NCBI GenBank assembly: GCA_002105175.1 | Contig: MCGE01000007.1 | Span: 1,889,876-1,953,875 of the forward strand | Length of the DNA stretch: 64,000 bases | Origin: Absidia repens | Taxonomy: Eukaryota; Mucoromycota; Mucoromycetes; Mucorales; Cunninghamellaceae | Reading direction: 5' to 3' | Part shown: piece after piece, positions 47,887 to 60,099 of the stretch | Position numbering within the stretch: position 1 is the first letter of the stretch | How the letters are laid out: each line of letters begins with the position of its first letter | Notes under the pieces: generated by a model | What the model was told of the DNA's origin: nothing | What the model saw: only the letters and a program-made list of their open reading frames with translations | Database searches by the model: none | Made by a program: the position numbers and the translations under genes

Positions 47887-48936
47887 CTAAACATCCTTGA
47901 ATTCACCTTCAATAATCCGGTAGTTTTGCTTCTTTCGCTGATCATCCAAAGGCAAATACTTGTCCAGAATCCACCCAGGAGAGGAAAGCCGTACATTTTT
48001 CAAAGTAATATTTCCAGTGTCACCATCAATAATGGCCTTGGTATCCACCATACATCCACCACTACCATTAGCCTGATCGGCCTCGATCAAAAATTGGATA
48101 TCCACTTCTTTTTGGGTCGTCGTACTTTCTTTACTCGTTTGCGTATCAATAGAAGACTTTACTGAAGTATATGTTGCTCTTGCATGTGTGGGTAAAAAAT
48201 CAAGATCCTGTACATGCTCCACATTGAAGTCATTGAGAAGAGTTGCCCGTCCCTCGTCCGTATGCGCCCACTGCTTGATTCTTTGAATAGTCAAGTTACG
48301 TACATTGTCTTCCGCCCGATGTTGTCCCACCTGTGAGCGAATCATAGAATAGAGAGACGCTGTGTTGAAATTGTTGCCATTCAATACAGACGGAGAAGGT
48401 AAATATTGCCACCATTTTGCAGTTTGTCGCCAGATCCGCCAGGCCAACCCACCAAAGAGTCCACCTATCACTAGAACAGACATGGGTCCAAATAAAAATC
48501 CAAGCAAGGAAGAGCCACCCACTAAGCTTGCCAATGCCATCATTCTTTGCTTTTTGCTCGACTTCATCAACGCCAAAGGAACCCGCCACCAAGCAAACGT
48601 ACGTTTCGTTTGGAGCTGGAAAGGTGCTGTTGCTGTTATTGTGACGGGCGACAATAAAGTTGATCCACACCAAGCCTTCATTTTCGGTAAACGATAGTGG
48701 CAGGTTGATAACGGTAAAGATCCTCGTTGAGATTCCATGATCGATTTCGTGAATCGTAGTTGTTGATGTTGTAAATGCTGCTGCTGTTGTTGCCGAAAGA
48801 ATGTCACCTCACGACGTTGGTGTTGTAAATAATTTGTGCGTTGCTGTGGTCGTACAAGAGAACCAAAGTATTTTTTCAAATTCGCTGATGCTAGCGCTGA
48901 TGTAGAAGTAGCAGCTTTTTGTAAATACAGCACCAT
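47887..48936 (-). CDS. Hypothetical mitochondrial membrane protein
   Basis: Intronless, 349 residues, not recognised. The first ~65 residues are basic, rich in Q/R/S with almost no acidic residues (including a Q run), which suits a mitochondrial presequence. Around residues 110-160, TKRTFAWWRVPLALMK precedes two hydrophobic stretches (MMALASLVGGSSLLGFLFG and MSVLVIGGLFGGLAWRIW), likely one or two membrane passes. The C-terminal ~180 residues are soluble, with DVQ/DIQFLIEADQANGSGG and TKAIIDGDTGNITLKNVRL. The overall layout suggests an inner-membrane protein with a folded domain. The function is not assigned. Confidence 0.75.
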   Translation of the reverse strand: MVLYLQKAATSTSALASANLKKYFGSLVRPQQRTNYLQHQRREVTFFRQQQQQHLQHQQLRFTKSIMESQRGSLPLSTCHYRLPKMKAWCGSTLLSPVTITATAPFQLQTKRTFAWWRVPLALMKSSKKQRMMALASLVGGSSLLGFLFGPMSVLVIGGLFGGLAWRIWRQTAKWWQYLPSPSVLNGNNFNTASLYSMIRSQVGQHRAEDNVRNLTIQRIKQWAHTDEGRATLLNDFNVEHVQDLDFLPTHARATYTSVKSSIDTQTSKESTTTQKEVDIQFLIEADQANGSGGCMVDTKAIIDGDTGNITLKNVRLSSPGWILDKYLPLDDQRKKQNYRIIEGEFKDV

Positions 48937-49942
48937 GGTTGATCTATGTATGAAAAATGAATAGCGAGAGAATGATTGAGGAAGAAGAAAGAAGAAAGAA
49001 GATATATATAAAAAAAAAAGGCTGACAGGAAATAAAACCCCGATCTTCTAGACTGCATTTTTATTTTTACCCGTGTGTTTTTAATAACTTGGGCCATCAA
49101 ACCAATAGTTGGAAGCTGTATGAAAGTTTTGTCGGCATTTCATTTTTTTTTTTTTTTCACTTGCGCAGGCGAAGCAGTTGTTTCAATAAACAGTGACAGC
49201 AGGACAGGCAAATGAAGAGTGATTGGATTATACTGTAGTGATGCTGGATATTGCAGTGTTTTTGATATTGCGCAATGATGGAGTTTTCTTTTTTTGATTT
49301 TTGCATAAAGCGTCTTCTATTGTACATAGAGTCCAATCGGTTTTAATACTGATCGGCCTCGAGATGTTCTGGGATACAAGAATGGGAATTGGGATATGGG
49401 GTATATGTCATGATTTAGCTTCCATATTGTTGGATTTTGTAACATCTTTATGGTGTTTGTTAAAAAATACTCAGTAAATATGTAAAACTCGAGCAAAAAA
49501 CGACTGGGGAGGACACGCTTGAACCGGGGGTTGAATTTGCATCCTATTGGTTATGGCGAACTGGGCGAGCACCTGACAAAAAAAAAAAAAAAAAAAAAAA
49601 CGAGTGTGCCTCCTCAAATATCCTTTTCTTTCGTTTCAAACCAAAACATACCTTCTCCTTCTTTTTCTCCTTTTGTTCTTTGACTTTGTTTTAAGCCAAT
49701 GACTATTTGTCTGTATTATTACTACTTATTTTTTACTGGCAAACCAACGTGACTCTACAAAAATTATTGACAATAACCGGTCCAGTCACCACTTTTTTAT
49801 TTAACTTATACAGCAACTTCGACACAATAGCAAACTGACGTAATCAACTCTCCTATCACTATTAACACCATACAAACACCTCATAGTAAAACCAAAGAAC
49901 AACAGCAAAAACGAAAGTAAATTGGACTTCCAACAAAACAAC
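48937..49942. other. Divergent intergenic region (mitochondrial protein / Yippee)
   Basis: Shared promoter region of two divergent genes. Contains a CCAAT element in reverse (ATTGG, near 49542), an ATTTGCAT word near 49528 and an A run of about 22 bases at 49578-49599. The block 49505-49575 superficially resembles a tRNA T arm but cannot fold as one. Confidence 0.5.
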
Positions 49943-50589
49943 ATGGGACTTAAATATCGAACGTATCTCGATGGTGAAGTAATCTATGGCTGCACCAAAT
50001 GTAAAACTCACTTATCAACTGGAGATGCTCTCATATCGCAAGTAGGTTTTAGTTGGAGAAAAAATATATGACATGTTGAAAATTATATATTCTTACTTGA
50101 GTGATTTTTTTGTTGGCAGAGGTTTCAAGGGCAACATGGTCAAGCCTTTTTATTCCGATTCGTGTAAGTGAAATGATGATGATACAGTACTACACGGTCT
50201 CACATAGAACCAACCATCAAATTCACTTTATAGAGTGAACATTATTCCTGGTGAAGAAAAAGAACGAAATATGACTACTGGGGTACATGTCATACAGGAT
50301 ATATCTTGCTGTCAATGTAAAACACTACTTGGTTGGACATATGTAAGTGGCTCTCATCAAAAAATGAAAATAAAAGTGATTTTGAATAAATGTAGTAGGG
50401 GGATATACTGATCATATGCTCTCTTTTTTTCACGCTACTCTTTATTGTGGGCATTCCTGGTTGTCTAATTGATGTCATTCCCTCTGATGGACACATGGAC
50501 TAAAGCTCAAGGCAAACGACGAAGAAAACAAATACAAGGAAGGAAAATCAATTCTGGAAAAGGAACTACTCATGATGGACGTCGTTTAG
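49943..50589 (+). CDS. Yippee-like zinc-binding protein
   Basis: Four exons, 49943-50041, 50120-50163, 50234-50342, 50506-50589, total 111 residues. The zinc ligands are C17-x2-C20 and C73-x2-C76, with exactly 52 residues between pairs, the defining Yippee spacing. Other family blocks are FQGQHGQAFLFR, TTGVHVIQDISC, CKTLLGWTY and NKYKEGKSILEKELL. The last exon ends MMDVV and could begin either at 50506 or two codons later at 50512; both keep frame. Yippee/Moh1 proteins adopt the beta-tent (Mis18/cereblon-like) fold; the fungal role is poorly defined (GID ubiquitin ligase link in yeast Moh1). Confidence 0.93.
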
Positions 50590-51594
50590 ACATCAAACCC
50601 CTCATTAGTCTTTACTCTCTTACATATTCTACTCCACATATCTTAGATAGAATCCCCTTCCTTTTTACCTTCCGCACTGTACATTTTTCTTTAAAAAAAA
50701 CAAACAAACCGACAGCATCGGCACCCTTAGTCTTTATCAATCAATCAGCCACTAGTCATTTATTCAATCGATAATTCAATAAAAATACACATTTTACCCA
50801 TTCAATCAAACCCAAATAGATATAAAAAGTTAAAATAGAATGACCTTTTCTTTGTATTTCATCAAGCTAACCTAGTATTCAAATGATATGTAGGGACATA
50901 GATGTTTTTATGTATAATTGAGCGGAAGAGAAAGGAGAGACGTGAATTCAAGTGAAGGATGTGATTGCGGGACGAAGTGGGGAAAGTGGAAAGCCTCCAT
51001 CAGACAGCGACTTGATCTCTTTCCTTCCAGCTTTTTAGCATATTTATTTGATCTGCCTTAATAGAGTTTTTATTACCGTCACCTATATACCAGATAGGGA
51101 AGAATATAAAGTGTCAATAAAACAAAATCGACCCCAAAAAACAACAACGGCATCTCACGCTGTCAAGCTGAAGATGAAAAACGTACTTTTGGAAAGGTGG
51201 TTGAAGATCGCTAAAAATATTGACTGTATGGTTGACTTCTTGTGGTTCGTTTGCGTTAAGTTTACTTAAAGGCAACCAACATTCAAGGGAAAATTGTGAT
51301 TGCGTTGATATTGACTAAATTATTGTATAAATAGAGTTGACACGCCAAGAGGTGTGATGCTATGGTGGAAGGGCAATGATTTATTATGTGACCAACCTTG
51401 TTGATTTTTAAAGTGGTTAAAAGGTGACATGGATAATTTTGAATTTGTTATATGTTTCATTTAAACGCGATGGGCTGAGTATTGTCGTTTGCAGATAAAA
51501 GTGATAAAAAAAAAAATTGGACATTTAAAAATAATAAAAATCGAAGCTGGTAGTTTGACCCAACGGATAGCAGCCTCGAAAAATTAACTAAGAA
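50590..51594. other. Intergenic after Yippee
   Basis: Contains the Yippee 3' UTR with AATAAAAATAC near 50778. No other gene is supported. Confidence 0.5.
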
Positions 51595-51651
51595 AACATT
51601 TCAAATCCCGCCCACGTGAATATTTATTTTCGTTCACTTTTTATTTCTCCT

Positions 51652-51685
<34 letters not shown>

Positions 51686-52620
51686 CATCATTCCAGTTAT
51701 TCGAAGCTATGGTGATCTTAGATTAGAGTCAGGACTAGTTTAGAATGGTTTTCAGATCAGGGTTTACAAGGTGCATGGGGAAACCCTTTCATTTTGGATT
51801 CAGGATTTAGGACCACCATTAGTTGGCTTTTGGTGCCTCTATTAGCTTAGTTTAGTGTTAGATTGCCTATAGTTTAAATCTAAATCGAATAAAATATGTA
51901 TATCTTTACTTCTTCAATAAAAAATATTCATTGGGTTTTCTCATGTCTTGTGTACTAGATCCTTTTTTTACACCTGTCCTTTTAGATTAGTAATGACCTT
52001 TCTACACATTCCCATTTGTCTCCCTCATGCTATGCTAGCTTCACTAGATTCCTTGTTTTAATGAACCCCACGTTCATTGTTTACTATCTACCATATTCTT
52101 ATAAATAAAATATATGAATTTTTATTATCCATCCTCTGACCTATTATATAGTGAGCAATTTAGTTATGTTCCAGTTTTTTGAGTATTCTATCAGATATCT
52201 ACTTTTCAGTACATCCACTGCAGCTACATTCCCTCTGAGTGTCAGCGATTACTTTGCAGTTCTGAGCCACTTGATGTGAAATGTGGTTTTATACTTGTTT
52301 TATTACTCATATTTATTAACCTAGACCATAACTTCGGCAGATCTTTCTTTATTAAACATTATAAACTATACTATACTAGACATACTGTATATATTCCGCT
52401 CATTGTTTTTTATTACCTATGGATAAACAAAAAGTACGTAGTAAACTCAGTTGGGCGCCAAGAATCTGCCCACCAAATTACAAAACGTTAGAGGCGTCAA
52501 CAACTCACCTGTTTTGTTTTTTCCATGTACACAAAAAGCCTATCGGCTGGAAAGTTGAGTATGAAGTTTAAGCCTCAAAGCGCCGTGTACTAAAGCGCAA
52601 AATGGCGGGGTAGTCCGTAT
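51595..52620 (+). repeat. Family A dispersed repeat, copy 10 (near full length)
   Basis: Begins AACATTTCAAATCCCGCCCACGTG (CACGTG at 51613-51618), then a T run of about 31, GTCAGGACTAGTTTAG, the core GGTGCATGGGGAAACCC near 51770, TTAGTTGGCTTTT and several AATAAA blocks. The 3' section has ATTAACCTAG, ACTATACTAGACATACTG and CTGCCCACCAAA. Confidence 0.87.
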
Positions 52621-53719
52621 CCCATCCAAACTCACGATGCAACATTTAGTTCCCAAAACTATTTTTGAATTTGGGGAAGTATACTGGGCCTTGTCCCATT
52701 CTTCACAGTGTTGGAGTGCGTCTTCATCTTATTCGATTCGTTATTTACTTTATTTGCATATCAAATTTACGCCTATTTCGCTATATCCTGTGTCCAATAA
52801 AGCAGTAAACGTCTCCTTTAATTCATGAAAATCGTATCACCTATTACAAATGAAATAAAGAAACAGTCAAGAAATAAAAACAATAAATAAATAAATAAAC
52901 CCCCCCAGGATGAAAAATGATACGAAGCTAGAATTTTAGTATATAGAAATTTGACATCATAAGTCCTTTTTATCCTATATACGACGATCCAGCTAAAGGT
53001 ACACAAGGAAACAAAACAAAGCAAACGAGAAGGGAACTTGCTCAAAACAATGATCGAAAATTTTTCTTTTTGATTGACTTTTTGTCCGATACCTCGGATC
53101 TTGATTTTTCTTACTGTCCAGAGTACAGTAAACAGCGTCTGGGATTAGCTTATTGACATTATTATTCTCATAATTCCCTTTTATATAGATATTCTTTCCA
53201 GAAATATATTAGAGACTCTATCATATTGCTCTATTTAGTGACAAGTATGAATGCACTGATAAGCTGGAAAAGATGCTTTCTAAAACGGTGTCTCGTATAC
53301 TGTGCTGTGTGTACTGAACAGTAGCGTTCGATCATTACTTTGATTGATTGGTCCAAATTTTTTTGTGTCACCAAAGAAAGAAAGCAAAGATCAACATTAA
53401 TATTTTTTTTTTTTTTCATCTCGCTTCATGCAATCTTTTCTTTTCCCCTTGTAACATGATTTACTTGTTGTCTTCCTTCCAAAAATGATACCTCATCTAT
53501 TTATATTTACTATGATCCGAACGTGAGCATCATTTATATCACACCAACGTAGCCCACTAGGTCTTGATACAGTCTATAAAAAAAAAAGCATGGCGACATA
53601 TTCGGAGTTTGTAAACCGCAACTGGTCGAGATAAAAGCTTACACTTTGCAGTTGTCTTTCGCTTTCTCTCTCTCTCTCTCTATCTCTCATTTTATTATTT
53701 CTTTGGGGGGGCAGTCAAC
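52621..53719. other. Intergenic upstream of the MFS gene
   Basis: A/T-rich; a CT microsatellite lies at about 53666-53690 in the presumed leader of the transporter gene. No other supported feature. Confidence 0.5.
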
Positions 53720-55546
53720 ATGCTATCACGAAAACCTAGTCACCTTATGCTATCATTTGCCATGGCGTTGATGCTGGCTGCTGTCTGTGGACCACAATAC
53801 ATTTACCCAACGTATGCTTCTTCATTGGCCACCAAATTCCAATGGACTGCTTTAGAAAATAGCTTTGTTGCTTCTGCTTGCTTTTTAGGTATATCCTTCT
53901 CGGGGCCCATTTGCTCATGGATCATTGAACATGTTGGTTTCCAACTGTAAGTCGACTTATCTCTTCTCTTATCAAAGCAAAAGTGGATACTGACAATTTT
54001 TTTTTTCCCATGCTTTTCTATTTTAATTTTTAACCTTATCTCTGCTATGCATCAAAGAACGTTAAGACTAGCAGCGGTCTTTGGCTTTTTGGGGAACTTT
54101 TTATTGGCGCAAACCTACAACGGTCGGTTACCATCCCATTTTCAATTATGTGTGGTATATTTGATTGTGATTGGATTTTCAAGTTCGGCGGCTTATCTTT
54201 GTTGTTTGGATTCACAGGTAAGACATAACTGGAAGCTATGATATGGAGGAGCTCCAATAGGAATGACTGACTAGATAGCAATTTTTTTTTTTATTAATGC
54301 CTTTCATTTTTTTTTTTTTTTTTGTTTATAGTCTCACAATTTCCGTCATCATCGGGGCATGGCAATGGGCATTACAAGCGCTGTTTTGGGGCTAGCGGGA
54401 CTCATGTTCTCGCAAATCAACGATCATTTTTTCAAGGCGCAAGTGGTGGGCGTGGTCTCTGACAACGACAATGGCAGCGATGACACTTACCAATTCCTTT
54501 TGTTTGTTTCAGTGGTGACAGCTGTTTTTACGTTTATCCCATCCTTCGTCCTTGGCCCACTTCCGGAGTGTGATGACGACCACGCGATTAAAACCATTGA
54601 TGGCCACACTGCTCAGTATCAGGACATACGCATTTCCCCTTCGGATATAGACGATGATGGATGCTCTAACAATCGTACACTGGTAGACGATGACGATGCA
54701 GATGATACCCCTTTGTTGGCCGACAATATCATACAAAAGCCGGCGAATTACACCCAAAATGTTGTTATTGTTGATGATGAACCTTGTCAAAAACGCAATC
54801 CATCTATTTCGGGGATGGCGCTTTTTACTCATCCTATTGGCATCACTTTGTTTACGGCTCTCTTTGTTGTACTCGGTCTAGGCTATGTTTATTTGGCAAG
54901 TGTCGGTCAAATCCTCCAGTCTTTACCGTCCCTTCAAAACAGCAATCCTCAACACCTTCGCAACACTCATGTCTCCATTTTTAGTCTCTCCAACTGTGCT
55001 TCTCGTATTGTGTTTGGTACTCTAAGCGATATATTGAAGAATAGGTTTGGCCTTCATCGATTGTGGGTGTACTGGGCAGGTATTTTAGGCTTGATTATCT
55101 GCCAGCTGTATCTTGTTACCTTTGTTTCTTCCGCTGAAACCTTGATTCCTTGTACTATTGGCATGGCTTTAGTTTATGGGTTGTCTTTTGGTATTGCTCC
55201 AGCTGCCGCCGCTGAATTTGGCACCAACGTAATGTGGAATATTAATAATGCAATAATCACTTTACTTATCTATTAATGATTTTTTTTTGTCCATTTCTTA
55301 TCATAGGCGTTTGCACGAAACTGGGGTATTCTCTTGATCGCACCAGCGTTAGGTAGCCAATTGTATAGTGTCCTATTTGGTGTGTTTTATGACCATGAAG
55401 CCGCAAAACAGGGCGTACATATTTGCCAAGGCGCAGCTTGTTTCAAGAATACCTATCTGATTGGCATGGTATCTGGTATCCTGTGCTTGGTACTGATGAC
55501 TTGGACCTTTGTCAAATGTGGATTATACAAACGCCATACTAATTGA
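53720..55546 (+). CDS. MCH1: Mch1-like major facilitator transporter
   Basis: Four exons, 53720-53946, 54058-54217, 54332-55228, 55307-55546, total 507 residues with about twelve hydrophobic segments. The first half has YPTYASSLATKFQW and the SHNFRHHRGMAMGITSAVLGLAGL block, which is characteristic of the Nodulin-like/Mch1 branch of the MFS. A long acidic loop (about residues 175-235, rich in D) separates the halves. The C-terminal half has FGTLSDILKNRFG and a tail with FGVFYDHEA...CQGAACFKNTYLI, again Mch1/nodulin-like. Yeast Mch1 is a vacuolar membrane protein without a proven substrate, so no substrate is given. Confidence 0.88.
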
Positions 55547-56582
55547 TTAGTTTAGATTATTCCCCGCTGTTGCACACCATCCATTCATGTATTATACATA
55601 TTTTAGTGTTTATCTTATTAATATTATTCCCTTTGAACCATTTATCATGTAATAAACGTTTCTCAACTCTCGTTCAACATTATTTTTGACTTTTTTTTTT
55701 TTATAAATGGATATACTAAATTCTCTTGAGATGGTGATGGGTTGGTATATTGGTCAGGAAAAGCTGGTGTTTCTCCGCTTGTGTGGGTTTTTGGAAAAAT
55801 CAACCTATGAATGATGGAAAATATGGTATTAATATGTGACAATTTTGTGTTTGTTGTATGTGTGCTGTGTATGTGTCTGATGGAGGGATACCAGATATGC
55901 TTTTCAGGAAATATTACTACGAGTCAACGTTAGGTTTGCACTTTCGGTTCATAATAAAGTACTTCTTTAGCAATCTTTACCTTTAGTCATCTTATACGCG
56001 GCAGTAATGTAATCACAAGGTACATCATTTTTGCTAGGGAGGTTCAACACTGGTAAAAAAAAAAAAGAGAATTGTTGTGCATTGTACCGTCAATATAGAC
56101 GCATGTTCAATACTATATTATATAAAATGACGCTTGGTCATATTCAAATTCCGATACTTTCTGATTTTCTGCATTGGTCCCTCAAAATCATTGAATTGCG
56201 GAAACCCATACCTCCCCAGCTTTTACTTAAAAAGAGTTATCGACCTATAGTAGCATACAGAATTTGATTTTCCGTCCAATTCTATTACAAAATTTCCTAG
56301 ATCGGGTAGAAGTTGCCTCGAAATTTTATAGATTAGGGAAGATTCAGATATTTTTTTTGGGCTTGTTCGATAGATCGCCCTTGATTTCTCAAGTGACTGA
56401 ATCTCAAAAAAAAGGGGAAGCCTTTTTTTTATTTTCTCTTTTTCTTTATTTTTGTATTTTTCTTGACTTGCGACATTTTTCTACTTTGTCTATTTATTTA
56501 GTTTTATTTACACCTCCTTCCTTCTGTTTTGACCCCTTAGAGTAGAACTATAAAACAACAAAAGCCATATACACACGCTCAT
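55547..56582. other. Intergenic between MFS and GT49 genes
   Basis: Holds the transporter's poly(A) region (TAATAAACG near 55651) and a T/C-rich leader for the next gene. Unsupported short frames only. Confidence 0.5.
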
Positions 56583-57403
56583 ATGACTGACACCAATCCT
56601 TCTCCGCGACCACAGCATTCTCGATCATCTTCCATTTCAAATTCTACTCGTACAAACTCACATCAACGAAGACTATCCATCAATTCTGCAACTACACATC
56701 TGTATCCTATACAAGAGTCACAAAATACCAACACAATGGATAGTCACCCACCTCCTCATTCCAACCCATCAACCAAGAAACATCCGTCCAGTACGAATTC
56801 TTCATGGCGATATTATCTCAATTCGTTTCATCGCCAAGTCGATTCTATCTTTGATCTACCCTTTTCAACCTCAACCCCATCCTCAGCAAATGGTCCCTTA
56901 TTACCTCAAGACAAACGTGCCATTGCTTTTGGTGGACCTGTGAACTCCTCAACTACTTGGCTTCGTACCTTGACAAAATCATCCATTGTACGGTTTCTAC
57001 TTCTTGTATACATTATTTTCTCGATTTTCTTATCATTGAATCATTTGTGGTATTGGCTCACCGCGCAAACACCGGATGCTCGTTTTGGTGACCATTGGAT
57101 TCCCCAAAGGACTTATGACCAGGACAAACCTTACTCTGTGATGGATTCTATGACCCACGGATTGAAAATGTCGAAAGTGTTCGCAAAGGCAAACTATGAA
57201 AACACTGAATCAACCCAACCATTTTGGCTAAAGGCTTCGGAAGGTCCTGTTCCTGATGATATTACTCTTGTTACTGTGGTAACTCCTGGTACATGGTTTG
57301 AGCTGGAACGATTGACAGAATATTGGAAAGGTATGTGTTTTAGGACTGATGGCCATCTTCTTGAAAGAAGTAAAAAAGGTGTTGTTCTTCTCACCCACTG
57401 ACC

Positions 57404-57436
<33 letters not shown>

Positions 57437-58592
57437 TGCTTACTTTATTATACTCATAGGTCCTATATCAGCCACACTGCACACGGATCAAAATGCGGAT
57501 ACCTTGACTTCAATTCGTCAAAAATACAACGATCACAGTTCCTTATCAAAGCACGTCGACATTCATTTATCAGTATCAACTCACCACGGTTTATCAGTTC
57601 TACTACCACGAAATGCTCAGCGAAACTTGGCTCGCCTTTTTGGGCGGACGGATTATGTGATGGAAATGCCTTCTAATATCGTACCTGCGACGGACATTCG
57701 GCGAACTTTGGAAACAAACAGGGAAATGTTCAGTACTCTTTTACGTACCGGTGATGTGCTTGTGGTGCCTAGGTTTGGATTCTTGAATCATGAAGGTCCC
57801 TCGTACAAAATCCCATTTAGCAAAGCTCGATTATTGGAAGTTGTTGGTCGTGATACAATGTTTTTATTGGATAAGCACTGGAAGCCCAATATTGGCCCAA
57901 CTGACCTCACTGCTTGGAAAACTGCCACCACCTTGTACCCAGTGAAACGTTATGATTTCCATTACGAACCTATTGTTATCGAAAGCAAAACTGTTCAACC
58001 ATGGTAATTTTCCTCTTTTTTTCTTTTCTTTTATGAATGAAAAAAGGATAGTGGGTTAGGGAAATGGAGGAGATATTTTTTTTTACTGAATACATCAATT
58101 TTTTTGTTTATTTATCCTATAGGTGTGCTGAACGTTTTTTGGATAGTAGATCAGCTTGTCTTTTTTCGTCGTATTTGGCTGGTGGGGAATTTTGGGTTTT
58201 ACCTGATGATTACATGGTGGAGTTACCTGAAACTGAAAAATCAACGCTATCTGACTTTGACGTAAGTATATCGGGGTTGTAGTACGGTCATAAATGCTAT
58301 ACTGATAATTCCTTTCTTTTTAATACGGCAAAAGCATGTTATTGAAAATCGTTTGTATGCCAAATTCTACTGGGAGCAATGCGTACATCATGCCAGGCAA
58401 CTCGATGCACTAGGACTATGGAAGGGTAAACAGTCTGAGCATATCCGTACTCAATGCTCCCGTGTCATTCAAAACTGGTAATCTATAAAAAAAATAATAA
58501 TAATCAGATATTAAAAGAAATGCCGGTGATATTCATTTTTCTTCTTCTCTGAACTATATAGGGGAAAAGGCCTCATAGGAAAACCTGAATAG
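56583..58592 (+). CDS. LARGE-like glycosyltransferase, family GT49
   Basis: Five exons, 56583-57330, 57460-58003, 58123-58261, 58335-58477, 58562-58592, total 534 residues. Type II topology: a Ser/Pro/His-rich cytosolic N-terminus of about 130 residues, one transmembrane helix at about 135-160 (IVRFLLLVYIIFSIFLSL), then a lumenal catalytic region. GT49 features: DITLVTVVTPGTWFELERLTEYWKGPISATLH, RNAQRNLARLFGRTDYV, then the later ERFLDSRSACLFSSYLAGGEFWVLPDDYMVE. Where GT49 enzymes have a DxD after the Y-V-hydrophobic strand, this protein has MEMPSNIVP (residues 317-325), so the metal-binding DxD is missing. It is presumably Golgi-resident; the substrate is unknown. Confidence 0.87.
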
Positions 58593-59415
58593 ATTAGTCC
58601 TTTTGCGTATTTACAATATTCTCCTACTACTTTATATCAACTGTCAAATAAAAGATTCCCCTCTATCAAACTATCACAATTACCGATTGACTCATGATGT
58701 TCATATAGTTTAGATTAGCTTATTTATTGTAGATAGTTTTCTTTTCCGAGTTTAGGAAACCTATCTGTCTTCTGTTTTTACCATTTACTCTCTCTCTCTC
58801 TCTCTCTCTCTTTCTCCATTATATACATATACTCTGTGAAGTTGTATTTGCGTTCATATTTTACTTGAAATAAATTGACTGATGTTGTGATGATAGATAT
58901 GAAGATTAAAACACCAGTATTCAGGACTTGCAAAATTTGAAAATAGGACACTCGATTTTTTTTGTTTTTGTTTTTTACAATGGGTAGTACCCGCCAATTT
59001 CTTCAACGTCAATAAAAAACCAGTCTTATAATATAGCTCAGATGTATCATTTTGTTAAAAAGGTGTCGCGCAGTATGATTAACACAAATCCTTTTTTCTT
59101 TTATTGTCGTTAAATTTAAATTAATTGAATGATGGTCACTATGTGTTCATTTAAATAGCATCAGCGTCAAAATAAACCATCTCTTTCTACATTATCCATT
59201 TGATTTAGATAAAGGCAAAACATTAAGGAGTATCATCGCGAGACTGAATATAGAAAAGGATCTGTCAAAAAACTACTTCATTATTAGGGTCCGTAATAAA
59301 AAGAAATAAATAACTGAATCATATCATTCTTTATACAACAACATGCATGAAGCAATCGCTTTATTAGTTGAATAGGATCTATAATAGAAAAATATATAGG
59401 GGAACAATAATAATA
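58593..59415. other. Intergenic after GT49
   Basis: CT microsatellite at about 58790-58811. An AATAAA signal on the minus strand lies near 59360 for the exon at 59416. No other feature. Confidence 0.5.
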
Positions 59416-59613
59416 CTACGTGTAAGTAATGGGGAGACTACGATTAACATTAACTAGAAATAAAGAATATGCTATGAGTAACACTACTTGTAATGTAAAG
59501 TGGATAGCTAAATTATAGGCAGCCCTTTGGATGTTGCCAAAGGTATATCTGTTCCCAAACATGCCAATTGACCAAGCTATACTAAGTAGGAGGAAGGTTG
59601 AGGCACATTGTAT
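59416..59613 (-). CDS. Orphan C-terminal exon of an unrecognised membrane protein
   Basis: After a good acceptor (TTATCCGTAG) the minus strand is open for 65 codons. It reads IQCASTFLLLSIAWSIGMFGNR, then YTFGNIQRAAYNLAIHF and LQVVLLIAYSLFLVNVNRS, and stops at 59416. Two hydrophobic segments and a downstream AATAAAG support a real 3' exon. Upstream exons within the 500 bp before the next repeat could not be assembled in frame: one arrangement is open but has an in-frame TGA. It may be a small gene with tiny exons or a truncated pseudogene cut off by the family A copy at 60.1 kb. Confidence 0.35.
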   Translation of the reverse strand: MQCASTFLLLSIAWSIGMFGNRYTFGNIQRAAYNLAIHFTLQVVLLIAYSLFLVNVNRSLPITYT

Positions 59614-60099
59614 CTACGGATAAAAAAAAAAAGAAAAGAAGTGTGGATGGTACGGACGGGGTTTCGACCAAGGTATTATTACCCTTTTTAGGTACAAAGA
59701 TTCTGATCAGCATTCCATCACTGACAGAACACAACAGTCTACATTAAAAAAAGCAACAGTAAATGAAGAATATAATTTGGCGACGAAGCTCTGATTTGAC
59801 GGGTGTGGGGGAATGTATCCTACAGTGAGTGACAAATCATTTTACTGAAGAGGAACGTGCAACGGCATGGTGGTGGTTGTGCCAATGAGAAATGAACCAC
59901 TATAACGTCGCTGCTGAGTGGTATGGGTTGTTGTTGAGAGGACCTACCTGACGTTGAATGTGGTGCTTTCTATAAAAAGAAGATGAATTAATGGTGGCAT
60001 TTGCTGTCATGTTAAGAGACTATCATATCGACGATGCTCCATGCTGCAAAAAAAGAGGGAGGGTCTTTTTTTTTAAAAAAAAAATAGCCAGAAAAGCGA

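Noticed and set aside
49505..49575. tRNA-like segment with GGTTCAAGC on the minus strand
   Set aside because: No D arm (TGGC..AGTGGG pattern) and no acceptor stem pairing; more likely promoter sequence of the divergent gene pair.
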